Under the pieces are notes generated by a model. The model saw nothing but the letters and a program-made list of their open reading frames with translations. It did no database searches and had not been told where the DNA came from. The position numbers and the translations under genes are program-made. DNA of 64,000 bases from contig CANQHX010000002.1 in assembly GCA_947623905.1 (NCBI GenBank), positions 1 to 64,000 of the forward strand, in the 5' to 3' direction. Shown here piece by piece: positions 33,778-43,087 of this stretch. Each line of letters opens with the position of its first letter. The first letter of the stretch is position 1. This DNA is from an uncultured Lachnospiraceae bacterium (GTDB lineage: Bacteria; Bacillota; Clostridia; Lachnospirales; Lachnospiraceae).

Positions 33778-35151
33778 CTACTGTAATGTAAGAAACGCCA
33801 TATATCCTTTGTACGTCTCATAAATATCCGCTTTGCTGGTAGCCTCCCAGGGGCCGTGCATGGACAGAACCGCCACGCCGCTGTCAATGACCTCCATGCC
33901 GTACAGGGCAGCGATATACGCGATCGTACCGCCGCCGCCTGCGTCCACCCTGCCCAGCTCCGCAGTCTGGTAGCGCACCTTATGGGCGTCCAGCACACTG
34001 CGGATGCAGGCCATGTACTCCGCGTTGGCGTCGTTGGACCCGGATTTTCCGCCCCGGCCCGTAAATTTATTAAACACCATTCCTCTGCCCATGTAAGCGC
34101 AGTTTTTCTTTTCAAACACAGAGGCGTAGGCCGGATCAAAGGCGGCGGATACGTCCGAGGACAGCATGCGGCTCCCCGCCAGGCACCGGCGCAGGGACAG
34201 TTCGCTGTATACCCCCAGCACATTCATCAGCTCCGCCGTGGCATTTTCAAAGAAACGGGACTGCATGCCCGTGGCGCCCACGCTGCCAATCTCCTCTTTA
34301 TCCACCAGCAGGCAGCAGCTGGTCTTTTCCGGTCCTTTTGTGTCCAGCATGGCCTTCAGGGAAGTATAGGCGCACACTCTGTCGTCCTGTCCGTAGGCCA
34401 GTACCATGCTGGCGTCCAGCCCCAGGTCCCGTGCCTTTCCCGCGGGCACCACCTCCAGCTCCGCCGACAGGAAATCCTCTTCCTCCATATCATATTTATC
34501 CTTCAGGAGTTTCAGGATGTTGGCTTTTACAGCGTCCTTTTCCTCTCCCTTCAGCGGCTGGCTGCCGATGAGGATATCCAGCGCCTCTCCTTCCACCACC
34601 TTGGAGGCCTTCTTCTCCATCTGCTCCGCGGAGAGATGGATGAGCAGGTCGGACACGCACACCACCGGGTCCGAATCCTCCTCTCCGATGGAGATATCTG
34701 TCACTGTCCCGTCCTTTTTCGCGATAACGCCATGAATAGCCAACGGCAAAGAGGTCCACTGGTATTTTTTGATGCCCCCGTAATAATGGGTATCCAAAAA
34801 AGCCATGTCCCCGTCCTCATAGAGCGGATTCTGCTTAATGTCCAGTCTGGGGGAATCGATGTGAGCGCAAAGGATGTTCATACCCTCCTCCAGAGGCGCC
34901 TTGCCTACATGGTACAGCACGATGGCTTTCCCCATACAATTCACATACAGCTTTTTCCCCGGCTTTTCCTTTCCCCGGATCACGTTTTCCATATTTACAT
35001 AGCCGGCTTTTTCCGCCAGGGCCGCAGCCTGCTTCACACATTCTCTCTCTGTCTTGCCCTTATCCAGAAATGTCCGGTAACCGCCGCACAGCGCCTCCAG
35101 CGCTTTTTTATCTCTGGCAGTATAGCCCTTCCACGCATTCTGACGTTCCAT
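33778..35151 (-). CDS. M18 family aminopeptidase
   Basis: 457 residues from the ATG at 35151 (AGGAAG site 8 nt upstream). Zinc ligands and catalytic residues: His/Asp in CAHIDSPRLD, Asp in DTHYYGG, Glu pair in DKEEIGSVGATG, Asp/His in SSDVSAAFDP and His in MHGPWEATSKAD. This pattern is that of M18 aspartyl/leucine aminopeptidases such as ApeA and LapB, dodecameric cytoplasmic enzymes that release N-terminal residues. It has its own promoter with an operator-like palindrome, and is followed by a TMEM198-like gene. Confidence 0.9.
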   Translation of the reverse strand: MERQNAWKGYTARDKKALEALCGGYRTFLDKGKTERECVKQAAALAEKAGYVNMENVIRGKEKPGKKLYVNCMGKAIVLYHVGKAPLEEGMNILCAHIDSPRLDIKQNPLYEDGDMAFLDTHYYGGIKKYQWTSLPLAIHGVIAKKDGTVTDISIGEEDSDPVVCVSDLLIHLSAEQMEKKASKVVEGEALDILIGSQPLKGEEKDAVKANILKLLKDKYDMEEEDFLSAELEVVPAGKARDLGLDASMVLAYGQDDRVCAYTSLKAMLDTKGPEKTSCCLLVDKEEIGSVGATGMQSRFFENATAELMNVLGVYSELSLRRCLAGSRMLSSDVSAAFDPAYASVFEKKNCAYMGRGMVFNKFTGRGGKSGSNDANAEYMACIRSVLDAHKVRYQTAELGRVDAGGGGTIAYIAALYGMEVIDSGVAVLSMHGPWEATSKADIYETYKGYMAFLTLQ

Positions 35152-35190
35152 CTCACAAGCTTCCTTTCTCACAACGATTTTTTCGGCAAT

Positions 35191-35251
35191 AGTTCCTCTG
35201 CAGGAACTGTTCTGACAGTTCCATTATAATGATTTCTCCCATTTTGCGCAA
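35191..35251 (-). promoter_or_regulatory. Promoter with operator-like palindrome upstream of the M18 aminopeptidase
   Basis: Minus strand: TTGCGC (35251-35246), 17-bp spacer, TATAAT (35228-35223). Right after the -10 box lies GGAACTGT-tctg-ACAGTTCC (35203-35222), a perfect 8-bp dyad, with a third AGTTCC half-site at 35191-35196. Such a position suggests a repressor site; no known motif was recognised. Confidence 0.55.
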
Positions 35252-35373
35252 GCAGAAACAAATTCACCCCTGAGCATTTGACATTTTTCAAAAAATTATC
35301 CAAAACCCTTTACATTTTCTGACATTTTTTGTATACTATTTTTGTATTTCCGACGATTATTTATCCTCCATAT

Positions 35374-35407
35374 AAAAAAACGCAGGCTGCGAAAGCCTGC
35401 GTTTTTT
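35374..35407 (-). terminator. Terminator after the GH127 gene
   Basis: CGCAGGC (35381-35387) pairs with GCCTGCG (35395-35401), flanked by A and T runs. On the minus strand it ends in seven T. It starts 32 bp after the GH127 stop. Confidence 0.88.
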
Positions 35408-35438
35408 ATTTCTGCGTTTTTCGCCCGGATCCGCGCTC

Positions 35439-37433
35439 TTATCTGTACGCCACCGGCATCCAAATGCGCATCTCGTCGTATTCCATGTCGTCGGGGGTGT
35501 CCAGCTTGTCGGCCACGGCCTTGACGATATAACTGCCGTCGTCCTTCACGCCCCGGTTGTCCCAGGCAAAATAGGGGATAAGCCGCACGTCCGTGTGCTC
35601 CAGGCCCTGATAATCCAGCGTCTGGTACAGAGTCCCCTTCTTTTCTCCCTTTTTCACGTACATCTGTCCTTCCAGAGCGGTGACGGTGCGGCCCTCTATG
35701 GTGTAGTCCACCGGTTTCCACTCTGTCTTCAGGTCCAGCATCAGATCATCCAGCGTATCCACATCCGCGTCGGGCGTCTCGATACAATACACCAGCGGGC
35801 CCCGCTCCACGGCGGCCTGGTTGACGCATTCTTCCACAAGGGGATGAGCGGTGGTGTAGCGCACGGGCATGTGGAAGAAAATCTCCACTGTATCCTTTCC
35901 GGGGGTCATCTCCACCTCCAGGATGGAGCCGGCCTGTTCTGCCGTGAGGACCGTCTTTTTGTCCCCCACCGTGACAGAACCTTCCGTCACCCAGCCGGGT
36001 ACCCGAACCATCAGCTTACAGGAGCCTTCTCCCTGCACATCCTCCGCGGACAGCGTGATGGCCCCGTCGTAAGGGTACGCCGTCTTCTGCACAAGGGTGA
36101 AGGAGCAGCCGGGAAGGCTGATCTTCGCGGTGCTCTCCCCGTACAGTCCCAGGTATACCCTGTCGCCGGACACGGTGTAGGCGTACTCGCTTGACTGGGA
36201 AATAGTGCGAGCCAGATTGGGCGGGCAGCAATAGCTGAGGATGTATTTTGCCCTGCGCAGCCGCCAGATGAGGCGGTAATCCAGTTTTTTCGTACGGCGG
36301 AGCATATTTTCGTAGAAGAAATACTGTCCGTCCAGGCTCACCGCCGCCAGGTTCACATTGAGCATGGCCCGCTCCAGAATGTCCATGTACTCCGCTCTGG
36401 GCTCGATGAGATACATACGGTAGGCCCAGAACACAAGGCCCAGGGACGCGCACGTCTCATTGTAGGCTGTCACGTTGGGCAGCTGATATTCGTAGCCGAA
36501 CGCCTGATGGATCAAGCCGTGCTTAAAGAAATAGCCATAGGGGGACGCGCCGTTGTACAGAGCGCCCACGCCGCCGGTAATGTACATTTTCTTGTCTACC
36601 ATATTCCGCCATACACGATGGAGCATCTCCAGATATTCCCCGTCTGCCACGCCGGCGTACAGATAGGTGGCCCGCACCGCATGGCCCACGATCTTCTTGT
36701 GGGTCTTTAAGGGCAGACGGTCCTGATTGTCGTCCAGACCGTTTTGTACCTTATCTCTTGCTTCAATGGCCGTCCGGGCCAGATCCAGATACCGCTTTTC
36801 CCCGGTAGTCCGGTACATCTCGATGAGCCCCATGTAATGGGAAGGACACACCGCCGTCTGCACTTCGTTCTTCTCCAGGGCCTCCTTATACATATTTTCC
36901 AGATAATCTGCCGCTTTTGCCGCGATCTTCAGGAAGGAATCCCTGCCGGTGAGCCGGTAATACACACAGGCCGACGTAAACATGTGGCCCATGTTGTACA
37001 CTTCAAATTCATTGATATCCCCCATGCGCTTGCCGGTGCCGTTGCGCTCGGCAATGATCTGCTTGGTGGACAGATATCCGTCCGGCTGCTGGGCCTTGCC
37101 GATGAGCGTCACATAATCCTCCAGCTTGTCCAGCAGCGCCTGGTCGTTGTTGGCCACCGCCGCGTAGGTAGCGGACTCCATCCACTTGTAGAAGTCGCCG
37201 TCGCCGAACACCGTGCCGTGGTGCTTGCTGTGGTTGTCCGGGTCCGCGCAGATGCGGAAATTTTCCACCACATGGCTGATGGTGGGAGTCTCAAACATTT
37301 TCTGGAGATGGGGCACGGTCTTCGCGTTGCAGCTGTCCGTGGCGTCCTTCCAGAAACCGCCTGTCCACTTCACGTCCCCGCAGGGCAGGGGGTGCAGCTT
37401 GGCATAAGGGGATCTTGTAGTATCTGTCAGCAT
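35439..37433 (-). CDS. GH127 beta-L-arabinofuranosidase
   Basis: 664 residues, normal for the family, cytoplasmic (no signal). The toroidal barrel has the family residues: catalytic/zinc-binding NETC (about 326) and SYCCPPN (about 403), which supply the Glu and Cys ligands described for GH127 (HypBA1-type) enzymes; the C-terminal beta-sandwich begins near residue 470. It would release beta-L-arabinofuranose from plant glycans or glycoprotein oligosaccharides. It follows an ABC exporter-type gene by 52 bp. A terminator follows. Confidence 0.92.
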   Translation of the reverse strand: MLTDTTRSPYAKLHPLPCGDVKWTGGFWKDATDSCNAKTVPHLQKMFETPTISHVVENFRICADPDNHSKHHGTVFGDGDFYKWMESATYAAVANNDQALLDKLEDYVTLIGKAQQPDGYLSTKQIIAERNGTGKRMGDINEFEVYNMGHMFTSACVYYRLTGRDSFLKIAAKAADYLENMYKEALEKNEVQTAVCPSHYMGLIEMYRTTGEKRYLDLARTAIEARDKVQNGLDDNQDRLPLKTHKKIVGHAVRATYLYAGVADGEYLEMLHRVWRNMVDKKMYITGGVGALYNGASPYGYFFKHGLIHQAFGYEYQLPNVTAYNETCASLGLVFWAYRMYLIEPRAEYMDILERAMLNVNLAAVSLDGQYFFYENMLRRTKKLDYRLIWRLRRAKYILSYCCPPNLARTISQSSEYAYTVSGDRVYLGLYGESTAKISLPGCSFTLVQKTAYPYDGAITLSAEDVQGEGSCKLMVRVPGWVTEGSVTVGDKKTVLTAEQAGSILEVEMTPGKDTVEIFFHMPVRYTTAHPLVEECVNQAAVERGPLVYCIETPDADVDTLDDLMLDLKTEWKPVDYTIEGRTVTALEGQMYVKKGEKKGTLYQTLDYQGLEHTDVRLIPYFAWDNRGVKDDGSYIVKAVADKLDTPDDMEYDEMRIWMPVAYR

Positions 37434-37485
37434 GATCTTACCTCCATTCTTGATCTGTTGTCAGCGCTGCCGCGCTATCACCTGG

Positions 37486-39243
37486 TCACTCCATGGCCGC
37501 CGTGCGGTAATACTGGCTGTAAATACCGCCCAGCGCCAACAGCTCCGCGTGAGTGCCCTCCTCGGCAATGCCGTCCTGGGTGAGCACCAGTATGCGGTCC
37601 GCGTTTTTGATGGTGGACAGCCTGTGGGCAATGGTCAGGGTGGTACGGCCCACCGACAGGTCCGCCAGATATTTTGATACAATATATTCGCTCTCATTGT
37701 CCAGAGCGCTGGTGGCCTCGTCCAGAATGATAATGGACGGGTCTTTCAGAAACACTCTGGCAATGCTGATGCGCTGCTTCTGGCCGCCGGACAGCTTTAC
37801 GCCCCGCTCACCCACGTAGGTGTCGTAGCCGTCCTTCAGTTCCCGGATAAATGCATCGGCCCCGGCCTTCCTGGCCGCCTCCGTCACTTCCTCCCGGGAT
37901 GCGCCGGGCCGGCCGTAGGCTATGTTCTCATACACCGTGCCGGAAAACAGATACACGTCCTGCTGGACGATGCCGATGTGCCCCCGCAGGCTTTTCAGCC
38001 GGATATGCCGGATGTCCATACCGTCAATGGTAATGGCGCCTTCCGTTGTATCGTAAAATCTGGGGATCAGATTGCACAGGGTCGTCTTTCCGCCGCCGGA
38101 GGGTCCCACCACGGCAACCTTTTCCCCGGGATGGATGGTCAGGTTCAGATGCCGGAATACCATGTTGTGGTCGTCGGGATATTCAAAGGTCACATCGTGA
38201 AATACGATATCCCCCTTCAGTTCCTTCACTTCCACGGCGTCCGGCTCATCAAAGATCTCAATGTCCGCGTCCATGATCTGCAGGAACCGCTCAATGCCCG
38301 TCATGCCGCGCTGGAACTGCTCCGCGAACTCAATGATCCGGCGAATGGTAGCGATAAGGGTAGTGACGTACAGCAGATAGGCCACCAGATCGCCGGGGGA
38401 GATCCATCCTTTTGACAGGAAAATGCCGCCCGCGAGGATCACCGCCAGATACATGACGCCGTCAAAGAAACGGGTGGTCGTCTGGAAAGCCGCCATGTAA
38501 CGGTACGTTTCCTTTTTAATGCCGAAAAAGTGCAGATTGTCCTTTTTAAACTTTTCCTGCTCCAGATCTTCATTGGTAAAGGCCTTTACTACCTTCTGCC
38601 CCAGAAGGCTGTCCTCGATGCGGGCGTTGAGCTCTCCGATCTGGTTGCGCTGCCTGGCAAAGGCGGACTTCATTTTCCGGTTGAGCCCCATGCAGATCAC
38701 GAGCATCACCGGGACGATGAGGAAAATGATCACCGTCAGCAGCAGATTGATGGTGCCCAGTATGAGGAACCCGCCCACAGCCTTCACAAAGGCAATGAAA
38801 AACTCCTCCGGGCAATGGTGGGCAAATTCCGTCACGTCAAACAGATCGTTGGTGATCCGTCCCATGATCTGGCCCACCTTCGTATTGTTGTAATAGGTAT
38901 TGGACAGCTGCTGCAGATGACCGTAGGCGTCCCGCCGCATGTCCGTCTCGATGCGCGCTCCCATCACGTGGCCCATATCCGCCATATAATAATTGGCGCA
39001 GCAGTCAATGACCCGCAGGCCCAGGTACAGCAGGGATAACAGCCCCACTGTGCGGACGGACAGCGCCGCAGCGTCCGCCAGCGCCTCGTTGGTGATGTAC
39101 CGCATGATCAGCGGCAGCACCAGCTCGCATACGGTGGTCAGGGCAGCGCAGAACAGGTCCAGGATCATAGTCTTCCGATAAGGCTTATAATAAGGGACAA
39201 ACCGGCGCAGCAGTTCCTTTGTAGGATATTCTCTGTTATTCAT
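37486..39243 (-). CDS. ABC transporter, fused membrane and ATPase domains
   Basis: 585 residues, standard half-transporter length. Six helices (about 20-310). ATPase motifs: VGPSGGGKTTLCNLI, LSGGQKQRISIARV, IIILDEATSALD and TIAHRLS. All key residues intact. Probably a homodimeric multidrug or lipid exporter of the MsbA/LmrA type. The link to the adjacent GH127 glycosidase may be only positional, but the two share a promoter. The start codon has no strong ribosome site; a GGATCC sequence precedes it. Confidence 0.9.
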   Translation of the reverse strand: MNNREYPTKELLRRFVPYYKPYRKTMILDLFCAALTTVCELVLPLIMRYITNEALADAAALSVRTVGLLSLLYLGLRVIDCCANYYMADMGHVMGARIETDMRRDAYGHLQQLSNTYYNNTKVGQIMGRITNDLFDVTEFAHHCPEEFFIAFVKAVGGFLILGTINLLLTVIIFLIVPVMLVICMGLNRKMKSAFARQRNQIGELNARIEDSLLGQKVVKAFTNEDLEQEKFKKDNLHFFGIKKETYRYMAAFQTTTRFFDGVMYLAVILAGGIFLSKGWISPGDLVAYLLYVTTLIATIRRIIEFAEQFQRGMTGIERFLQIMDADIEIFDEPDAVEVKELKGDIVFHDVTFEYPDDHNMVFRHLNLTIHPGEKVAVVGPSGGGKTTLCNLIPRFYDTTEGAITIDGMDIRHIRLKSLRGHIGIVQQDVYLFSGTVYENIAYGRPGASREEVTEAARKAGADAFIRELKDGYDTYVGERGVKLSGGQKQRISIARVFLKDPSIIILDEATSALDNESEYIVSKYLADLSVGRTTLTIAHRLSTIKNADRILVLTQDGIAEEGTHAELLALGGIYSQYYRTAAME

Positions 39244-39273
39244 GGATCCATACGCTTTCTATCATATGAAAAC

Positions 39274-39302
39274 ATTATAACAAACCCACGGTTTAAACAC
39301 AA
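39274..39302 (-). promoter_or_regulatory. Sigma-A promoter of the ABC transporter/GH127 operon
   Basis: TTGTGT (39302-39297), 17-bp spacer, TATAAT (39279-39274), about 32 bp before the ABC start. Fair -35, good -10. Confidence 0.6.
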
Positions 39303-39360
39303 GAAAATACTTCTCCCGTCCTTTTCGTTCAATGCGGCCTCATGAGGTTTCCGTGAAAAT

Positions 39361-39389
39361 AAAAGGAAGCCGCTTCCGCAGGGCTTCCT
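39361..39389 (-). terminator. Likely terminator after the PD-(D/E)XK gene
   Basis: AGGAAGCC (39364-39371) pairs with GGCTTCCT (39382-39389). On the minus strand a TTTTATTTT tail follows. It lies about 100 bp beyond the nuclease-like gene. Confidence 0.6.
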
Positions 39390-39488
39390 ACACATCCTGT
39401 TCCATTTTTTCCCGTTTCATACCATGCTCCACTCCGGAGCATTTACGCGACAAGGGCCATGTTTAGGCCACCCTGATCATCCGTATAT

Positions 39489-40283
39489 TTACGCAGGCTG
39501 CAGCTCCGCAAGTCGTTTTACATCTTCCTCAGTCAGCCTTGTCAGTTCCGCAATGGTCTCATAAGACATGTTTCCCAGCCGTATCATATCACGGGCGATA
39601 TCCTCTGATCTTTCTTTTTCTGCATCTCTCCACAGATCCTCCATTATCTTACACAAAACGTCATGTCCTCCTTCTGTTTCCTTGTAATAAGCTACTGTCT
39701 CTGCCAGCAGCGGATCATACATATCTCTGGCATCCGTACATCTGAAATCGTGCATCAATCTTCCCACCGGATCCGTATCATTTCTGTAATCCCCGTTCAC
39801 GTATATGATATGGGAGCCGTCCCCAAAAGAGCTGTCAGTCTCTTTTATCCTGCGGTCTATATGATACAGAGAGATGCCTGCTCCCATTACATCTTTTTCA
39901 GATATGAAAATAACAAAAGAATCCCGCAGCCGCAGATAATCCTGTCCGGCTTTCAGCATCCTCACATCTATCATACTGCTGTAAAACCGCGCCCTCTGGG
40001 GAATTGCCCCTTCCGGGTCCTGCTGTACTTCAATATCATAACACTTTCCGGCGTCATCCTTTGCTTCAATATCAAGGCGAATGGAATGGCCATCCGAAGC
40101 GGGATTTTTATAATATCTTTGTGCGACGGTTTCCGTGACTTTCAGATCTTTACGGTTCAAGATGACCCGCAAAAGCAGCTCTGTTGCTTTTACATTATGA
40201 TCAAACACGATCGTCATAAAGGAATCATCCAAAAGCCGAAATTTTTTCACCGCTTCCAGACTCTTTTTTTGTCGTATATCCAT
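39489..40283 (-). CDS. PD-(D/E)XK nuclease family transposase-like protein (Rpn-like)
   Basis: 264 residues. The N-terminal FRLLDDSFMTIVFDHN and the nuclease core RLDIEAKDDAGKCYDIEVQ (about 73-91; D...E-x-Q) identify the PD-(D/E)XK transposase family (PF12784), followed by RARFYSSMIDVRMLKAGQDY. The C-terminal helical region (ERSEDIARDMIRLGNMSYE, IAELTRLTEEDVKRLAELQ) resembles the variable tail of these proteins. They are abundant in clostridial and Bacteroides genomes and are probably mobile-element-related recombination nucleases. No terminal repeats were found, so it may be a lone, domesticated copy. Confidence 0.85.
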   Translation of the reverse strand: MDIRQKKSLEAVKKFRLLDDSFMTIVFDHNVKATELLLRVILNRKDLKVTETVAQRYYKNPASDGHSIRLDIEAKDDAGKCYDIEVQQDPEGAIPQRARFYSSMIDVRMLKAGQDYLRLRDSFVIFISEKDVMGAGISLYHIDRRIKETDSSFGDGSHIIYVNGDYRNDTDPVGRLMHDFRCTDARDMYDPLLAETVAYYKETEGGHDVLCKIMEDLWRDAEKERSEDIARDMIRLGNMSYETIAELTRLTEEDVKRLAELQPA

Positions 40284-40455
40284 TCTTTTCTCTTTTTAGA
40301 AAGTATGATCCTTTGACATTATCATACACACTGTCTTTTATAAAAAACCTGACCGTTACCTGTATCTTTTATTTTGCTGTTCATAAAAGCATCCGTTTTT
40401 CTTTATTTGAATTTTATCATAACACCATCAGCAAATCAATATATTTTATGTATGT

Positions 40456-41634
40456 TTACTCATTGTGTGTTTTTATGTGACGTGCGGCCTCCTGGAGACT
40501 GTGATACACCGCCGCGCCGGGGAGGATCTCCGGACTGTCTGCCGTGCAGGCAAAAGTGCCCCATATGTACATGTCATAACCGCCGTTATTCTCCACAAAA
40601 CAGGTAGTGCGGGGCGTAACGCGCCTAAGTCCGTACAGCTTTGCCCAGCCCCCGGGCACGTCAATATAAGAGGACGCCAACACCATCCACAGGCATGTGA
40701 GCAAAAACAGCGGCGCCTTCAGCCACCTTACCCGCGGACGCCCATCGCCTATCAGTTCTATCCTTCTCCTCAGTTCCCGGAAATTGCCCCTGTCAAACGC
40801 CGCCCCGAAGAAAAGTCCGTCCTGTCCCCCTGCCGCCGCGGCGCACAGGCATTCCATATACCGTGTCCGCTCCGCCTCCGTCATCCCGGCGGTGATCCTC
40901 CTGTCGTTGTCCAGTTCCGTCAGGCGGAAAAACACTTTTCTGACGTACCACATGACGGGATCCCACCAGTACAGGACACAAAAAAGCTCCATGACTCCTT
41001 TCCGGAAAATATCATGGCTGCGCAGATGCCCCTCCTCGTGAAGCAGAATGTAATAGAGCTGTTCCCGGCTGCAGGATGACGCGGGCAGGATCAGACAGGG
41101 GCGGCGTATCCCTGTGAGAAACGGCGTCCGAAACTGCCGGGACCGGACAAGCCGTACCTTTTCCAAATCTCTGAACGTCTCTTTTTCCAGGCCATGGTTC
41201 GCCAGCAGCTTTTCCCACGGCTCCTCCTCCATGGCCGCTGTCACACGGCGAAATGCCCGATAATTATGAACCTTATGCAAAAGTACCAGGACGGCCCCTA
41301 TGACCCAGACAGCGGTGAGCACATGCCACACCCGGATCACGCCGCCAAAAAGGACGGTCCTTCCGCTGAAAAAAGCCATCTCACGGCCGGAAAAGACAGG
41401 GAACACAAGGAACCGGCGCACCGGCTCCGTCAGAAATGTGAGCCTTTCATCATATACATAGGAAAATCCAAAGGGCAGCGTCTGCCGCAGGATACATGCT
41501 GCCATGAGAAGCATGACGCACCCCGGCCCCGCCAGCCTTACGATCCTGCGGCTGCTGCCATACAGACACAAAAACAGGAGCATGGCGGAACAGAACAGAC
41601 ATCTGGCTACAAGAGCAAAAAACGAACTATCCAC
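40456..41634 (-). CDS. BlaR1/MecR1-type M56 membrane metallopeptidase
   Basis: 392 residues. Four hydrophobic segments at the N-terminus, then the cytoplasmic zinc-protease core with HEEGH (about residue 200; HExxH) and the downstream DNDRR motif (about 248). The usual C-terminal beta-lactam sensor domain is absent: after the last helix (~320) there are only about 70 residues. It overlaps the BlaI-like repressor gene by 8 bp. It would cleave that repressor when stimulated. The inducer is probably not a beta-lactam; antimicrobial peptide or cell-wall stress is possible. Confidence 0.85.
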   Translation of the reverse strand: MDSSFFALVARCLFCSAMLLFLCLYGSSRRIVRLAGPGCVMLLMAACILRQTLPFGFSYVYDERLTFLTEPVRRFLVFPVFSGREMAFFSGRTVLFGGVIRVWHVLTAVWVIGAVLVLLHKVHNYRAFRRVTAAMEEEPWEKLLANHGLEKETFRDLEKVRLVRSRQFRTPFLTGIRRPCLILPASSCSREQLYYILLHEEGHLRSHDIFRKGVMELFCVLYWWDPVMWYVRKVFFRLTELDNDRRITAGMTEAERTRYMECLCAAAAGGQDGLFFGAAFDRGNFRELRRRIELIGDGRPRVRWLKAPLFLLTCLWMVLASSYIDVPGGWAKLYGLRRVTPRTTCFVENNGGYDMYIWGTFACTADSPEILPGAAVYHSLQEAARHIKTHNE

Positions 41635-42046
41635 GGCGCTTCCTTTCCCGGATGAGCCTTTCCAGCTCCTCCACTTCCTCTTCCGTCATGGCCTCCTCCC
41701 CGTCGTCCTCCAGAAGGGCGGCCACCAGCGCCGTCACATTTCTTTTTCCGCTTCCCCACACGCTTTTCTGCAGCCGGGAAAGCTCAGCTCCCAGGTACGT
41801 CTCTCTGTCAAAGCAGGGCCGGAAGGTACGGGCGTACACATTGGACACCAGAACATGCTCATGCACCGCCGCCCCGCCTTTGGCCACCAGACGGTTCATG
41901 GCCTGGGTCACAGAAGCCGGGCTCAGCTTCTCCGCCTTCAAGGCAGCGGAGATCTCCTGTATGGTCACAGGGGCATCCTTCTCCCAGAGAACGCCCATGA
42001 TCTTCAATTCTACGTTAGTCAGCGCGGGAATACCTGTTTTCTTCAT
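41627..42046 (-). CDS. BlaI/MecI/CopY-family transcriptional repressor
   Basis: 139 residues from the ATG at 42046 (GGAGGT 4 nt upstream). Winged-helix domain (LTNVELKIMGVLWEKDAPVTI, SPASVTQAMNRLVAKG) and a C-terminal dimerisation helix (MTEEEVEELERLIRERKR), as in BlaI. It is cotranscribed with a BlaR1-like protease, its presumed inactivator. Likely targets are its own promoter and perhaps the adjacent lipoprotein hydrolase operon. Confidence 0.9.
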   Translation of the reverse strand: MKKTGIPALTNVELKIMGVLWEKDAPVTIQEISAALKAEKLSPASVTQAMNRLVAKGGAAVHEHVLVSNVYARTFRPCFDRETYLGAELSRLQKSVWGSGKRNVTALVAALLEDDGEEAMTEEEVEELERLIRERKRRG

Positions 42047-42130
42047 CACAACCTCCATTCTATAACTGCCATTCCAAAACGTTCATACCGCCGAAGGGCC
42101 TGGAAACCGGACTTTTTCAGGCTTCCCTGT

Positions 42131-43057
42131 TCAGCGGGCCAGCAGTTCGTTGTCTTCCAGAAAATCATACACATAATCGGAGAAAAAACTGAAATAGGTA
42201 TCAAACATGCCGTGTCCTCCGCCATTTACCACGTAAAACACGCCGTTCTTATATCTGCTGAACGCCTTTTTGGAAAGCCGGAAGGAAGCGGTCTGGTCCT
42301 CATTGCCATGGATCATCAGCACCGGACCAATAAAATCATCCATTTCCTCCCACTCGTCTATCTCCCACAGATCGGCGTAAAAATTCTGTCCCACAGCGGT
42401 CTTATCGTCGTTTTTTCCAAAATAGATCACCTCCGGTATCTCTTCCGGGGACGACCATGTCTCTCGCGCATAATCCGGCTTGCCGAAGGCCGGGGCAAAC
42501 AACACAAGGGCCGCCACCTGATCCGGATGCCTGCCGACGGCAATGGCCGCCGCCTCGCCGCCCATACTGAGCCCCATCACCACGATCCTGTCCGGATCCG
42601 CGAAATCCCAGCCGGACGCAGCATCGATCACCGCTTCCAGATCAGCGGCCTCCGTCATCACGGACATTTCCATAATATCACCGCCGCTTGCGCTGGCCAT
42701 ATTTCCGCCCCAGAAATCAAAGCAGTACACGGCTATGCCATGGGACGCCAGCAGTTCTCCGTATCTGCGGCCATCTGTATAGCTGCCGCAGAACCCGGTG
42801 GCATAGATGACCAGGGGCGCGCTGCCGTCTGTCTGGGGCCTGTATATTTCTCCGTACAGCTGCTTGTCGTCATAGGAAACCGGCAGCGGTTCCTTCTCAT
42901 ACGGGCAGACAGGCAGATCCTCGAACTGGCTTCTCCCGTCTGTCTCCTTCGGCAGAGCGATGGACACAGCTTTCTTCCCGCCGCAGCCGGCAAACGCCCC
43001 GGCCAATACGGCCACTGTCAGAACTGCCAGCATGGTTTTTTTCCGTCTGATCTTCAT
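42131..43057 (-). CDS. Lipoprotein alpha/beta hydrolase
   Basis: 308 residues from the ATG at 43057 (GGGAGGGAGC site). Signal with lipobox LAGAFAGC (Cys about residue 24). Alpha/beta hydrolase features: nucleophile GLSMGGEA, Asp probably in IHGNEDQTA and His in GGGHGMFD. The fold resembles dienelactone hydrolase / acyl-peptidase-type esterases anchored to the outer face of the membrane. It is followed by the BlaI/BlaR1 pair (84 bp), which suggests that its expression responds to envelope stress. Substrate unknown. Confidence 0.82.
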   Translation of the reverse strand: MKIRRKKTMLAVLTVAVLAGAFAGCGGKKAVSIALPKETDGRSQFEDLPVCPYEKEPLPVSYDDKQLYGEIYRPQTDGSAPLVIYATGFCGSYTDGRRYGELLASHGIAVYCFDFWGGNMASASGGDIMEMSVMTEAADLEAVIDAASGWDFADPDRIVVMGLSMGGEAAAIAVGRHPDQVAALVLFAPAFGKPDYARETWSSPEEIPEVIYFGKNDDKTAVGQNFYADLWEIDEWEEMDDFIGPVLMIHGNEDQTASFRLSKKAFSRYKNGVFYVVNGGGHGMFDTYFSFFSDYVYDFLEDNELLAR

Positions 43058-43087
43058 GGGCTCCCTCCCTTTTGATCTGTTTAGCAA

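Noticed and set aside
35203-35222. LexA (SOS) box at the M18 promoter
   Set aside because: GAAC and GTTC half-sites are present but with 10 nt between them rather than 4, so the spacing does not fit the Gram-positive LexA consensus.
39489-40283. Complete insertion sequence around the PD-(D/E)XK gene
   Set aside because: No terminal inverted repeats or target-site duplication were seen on either flank.
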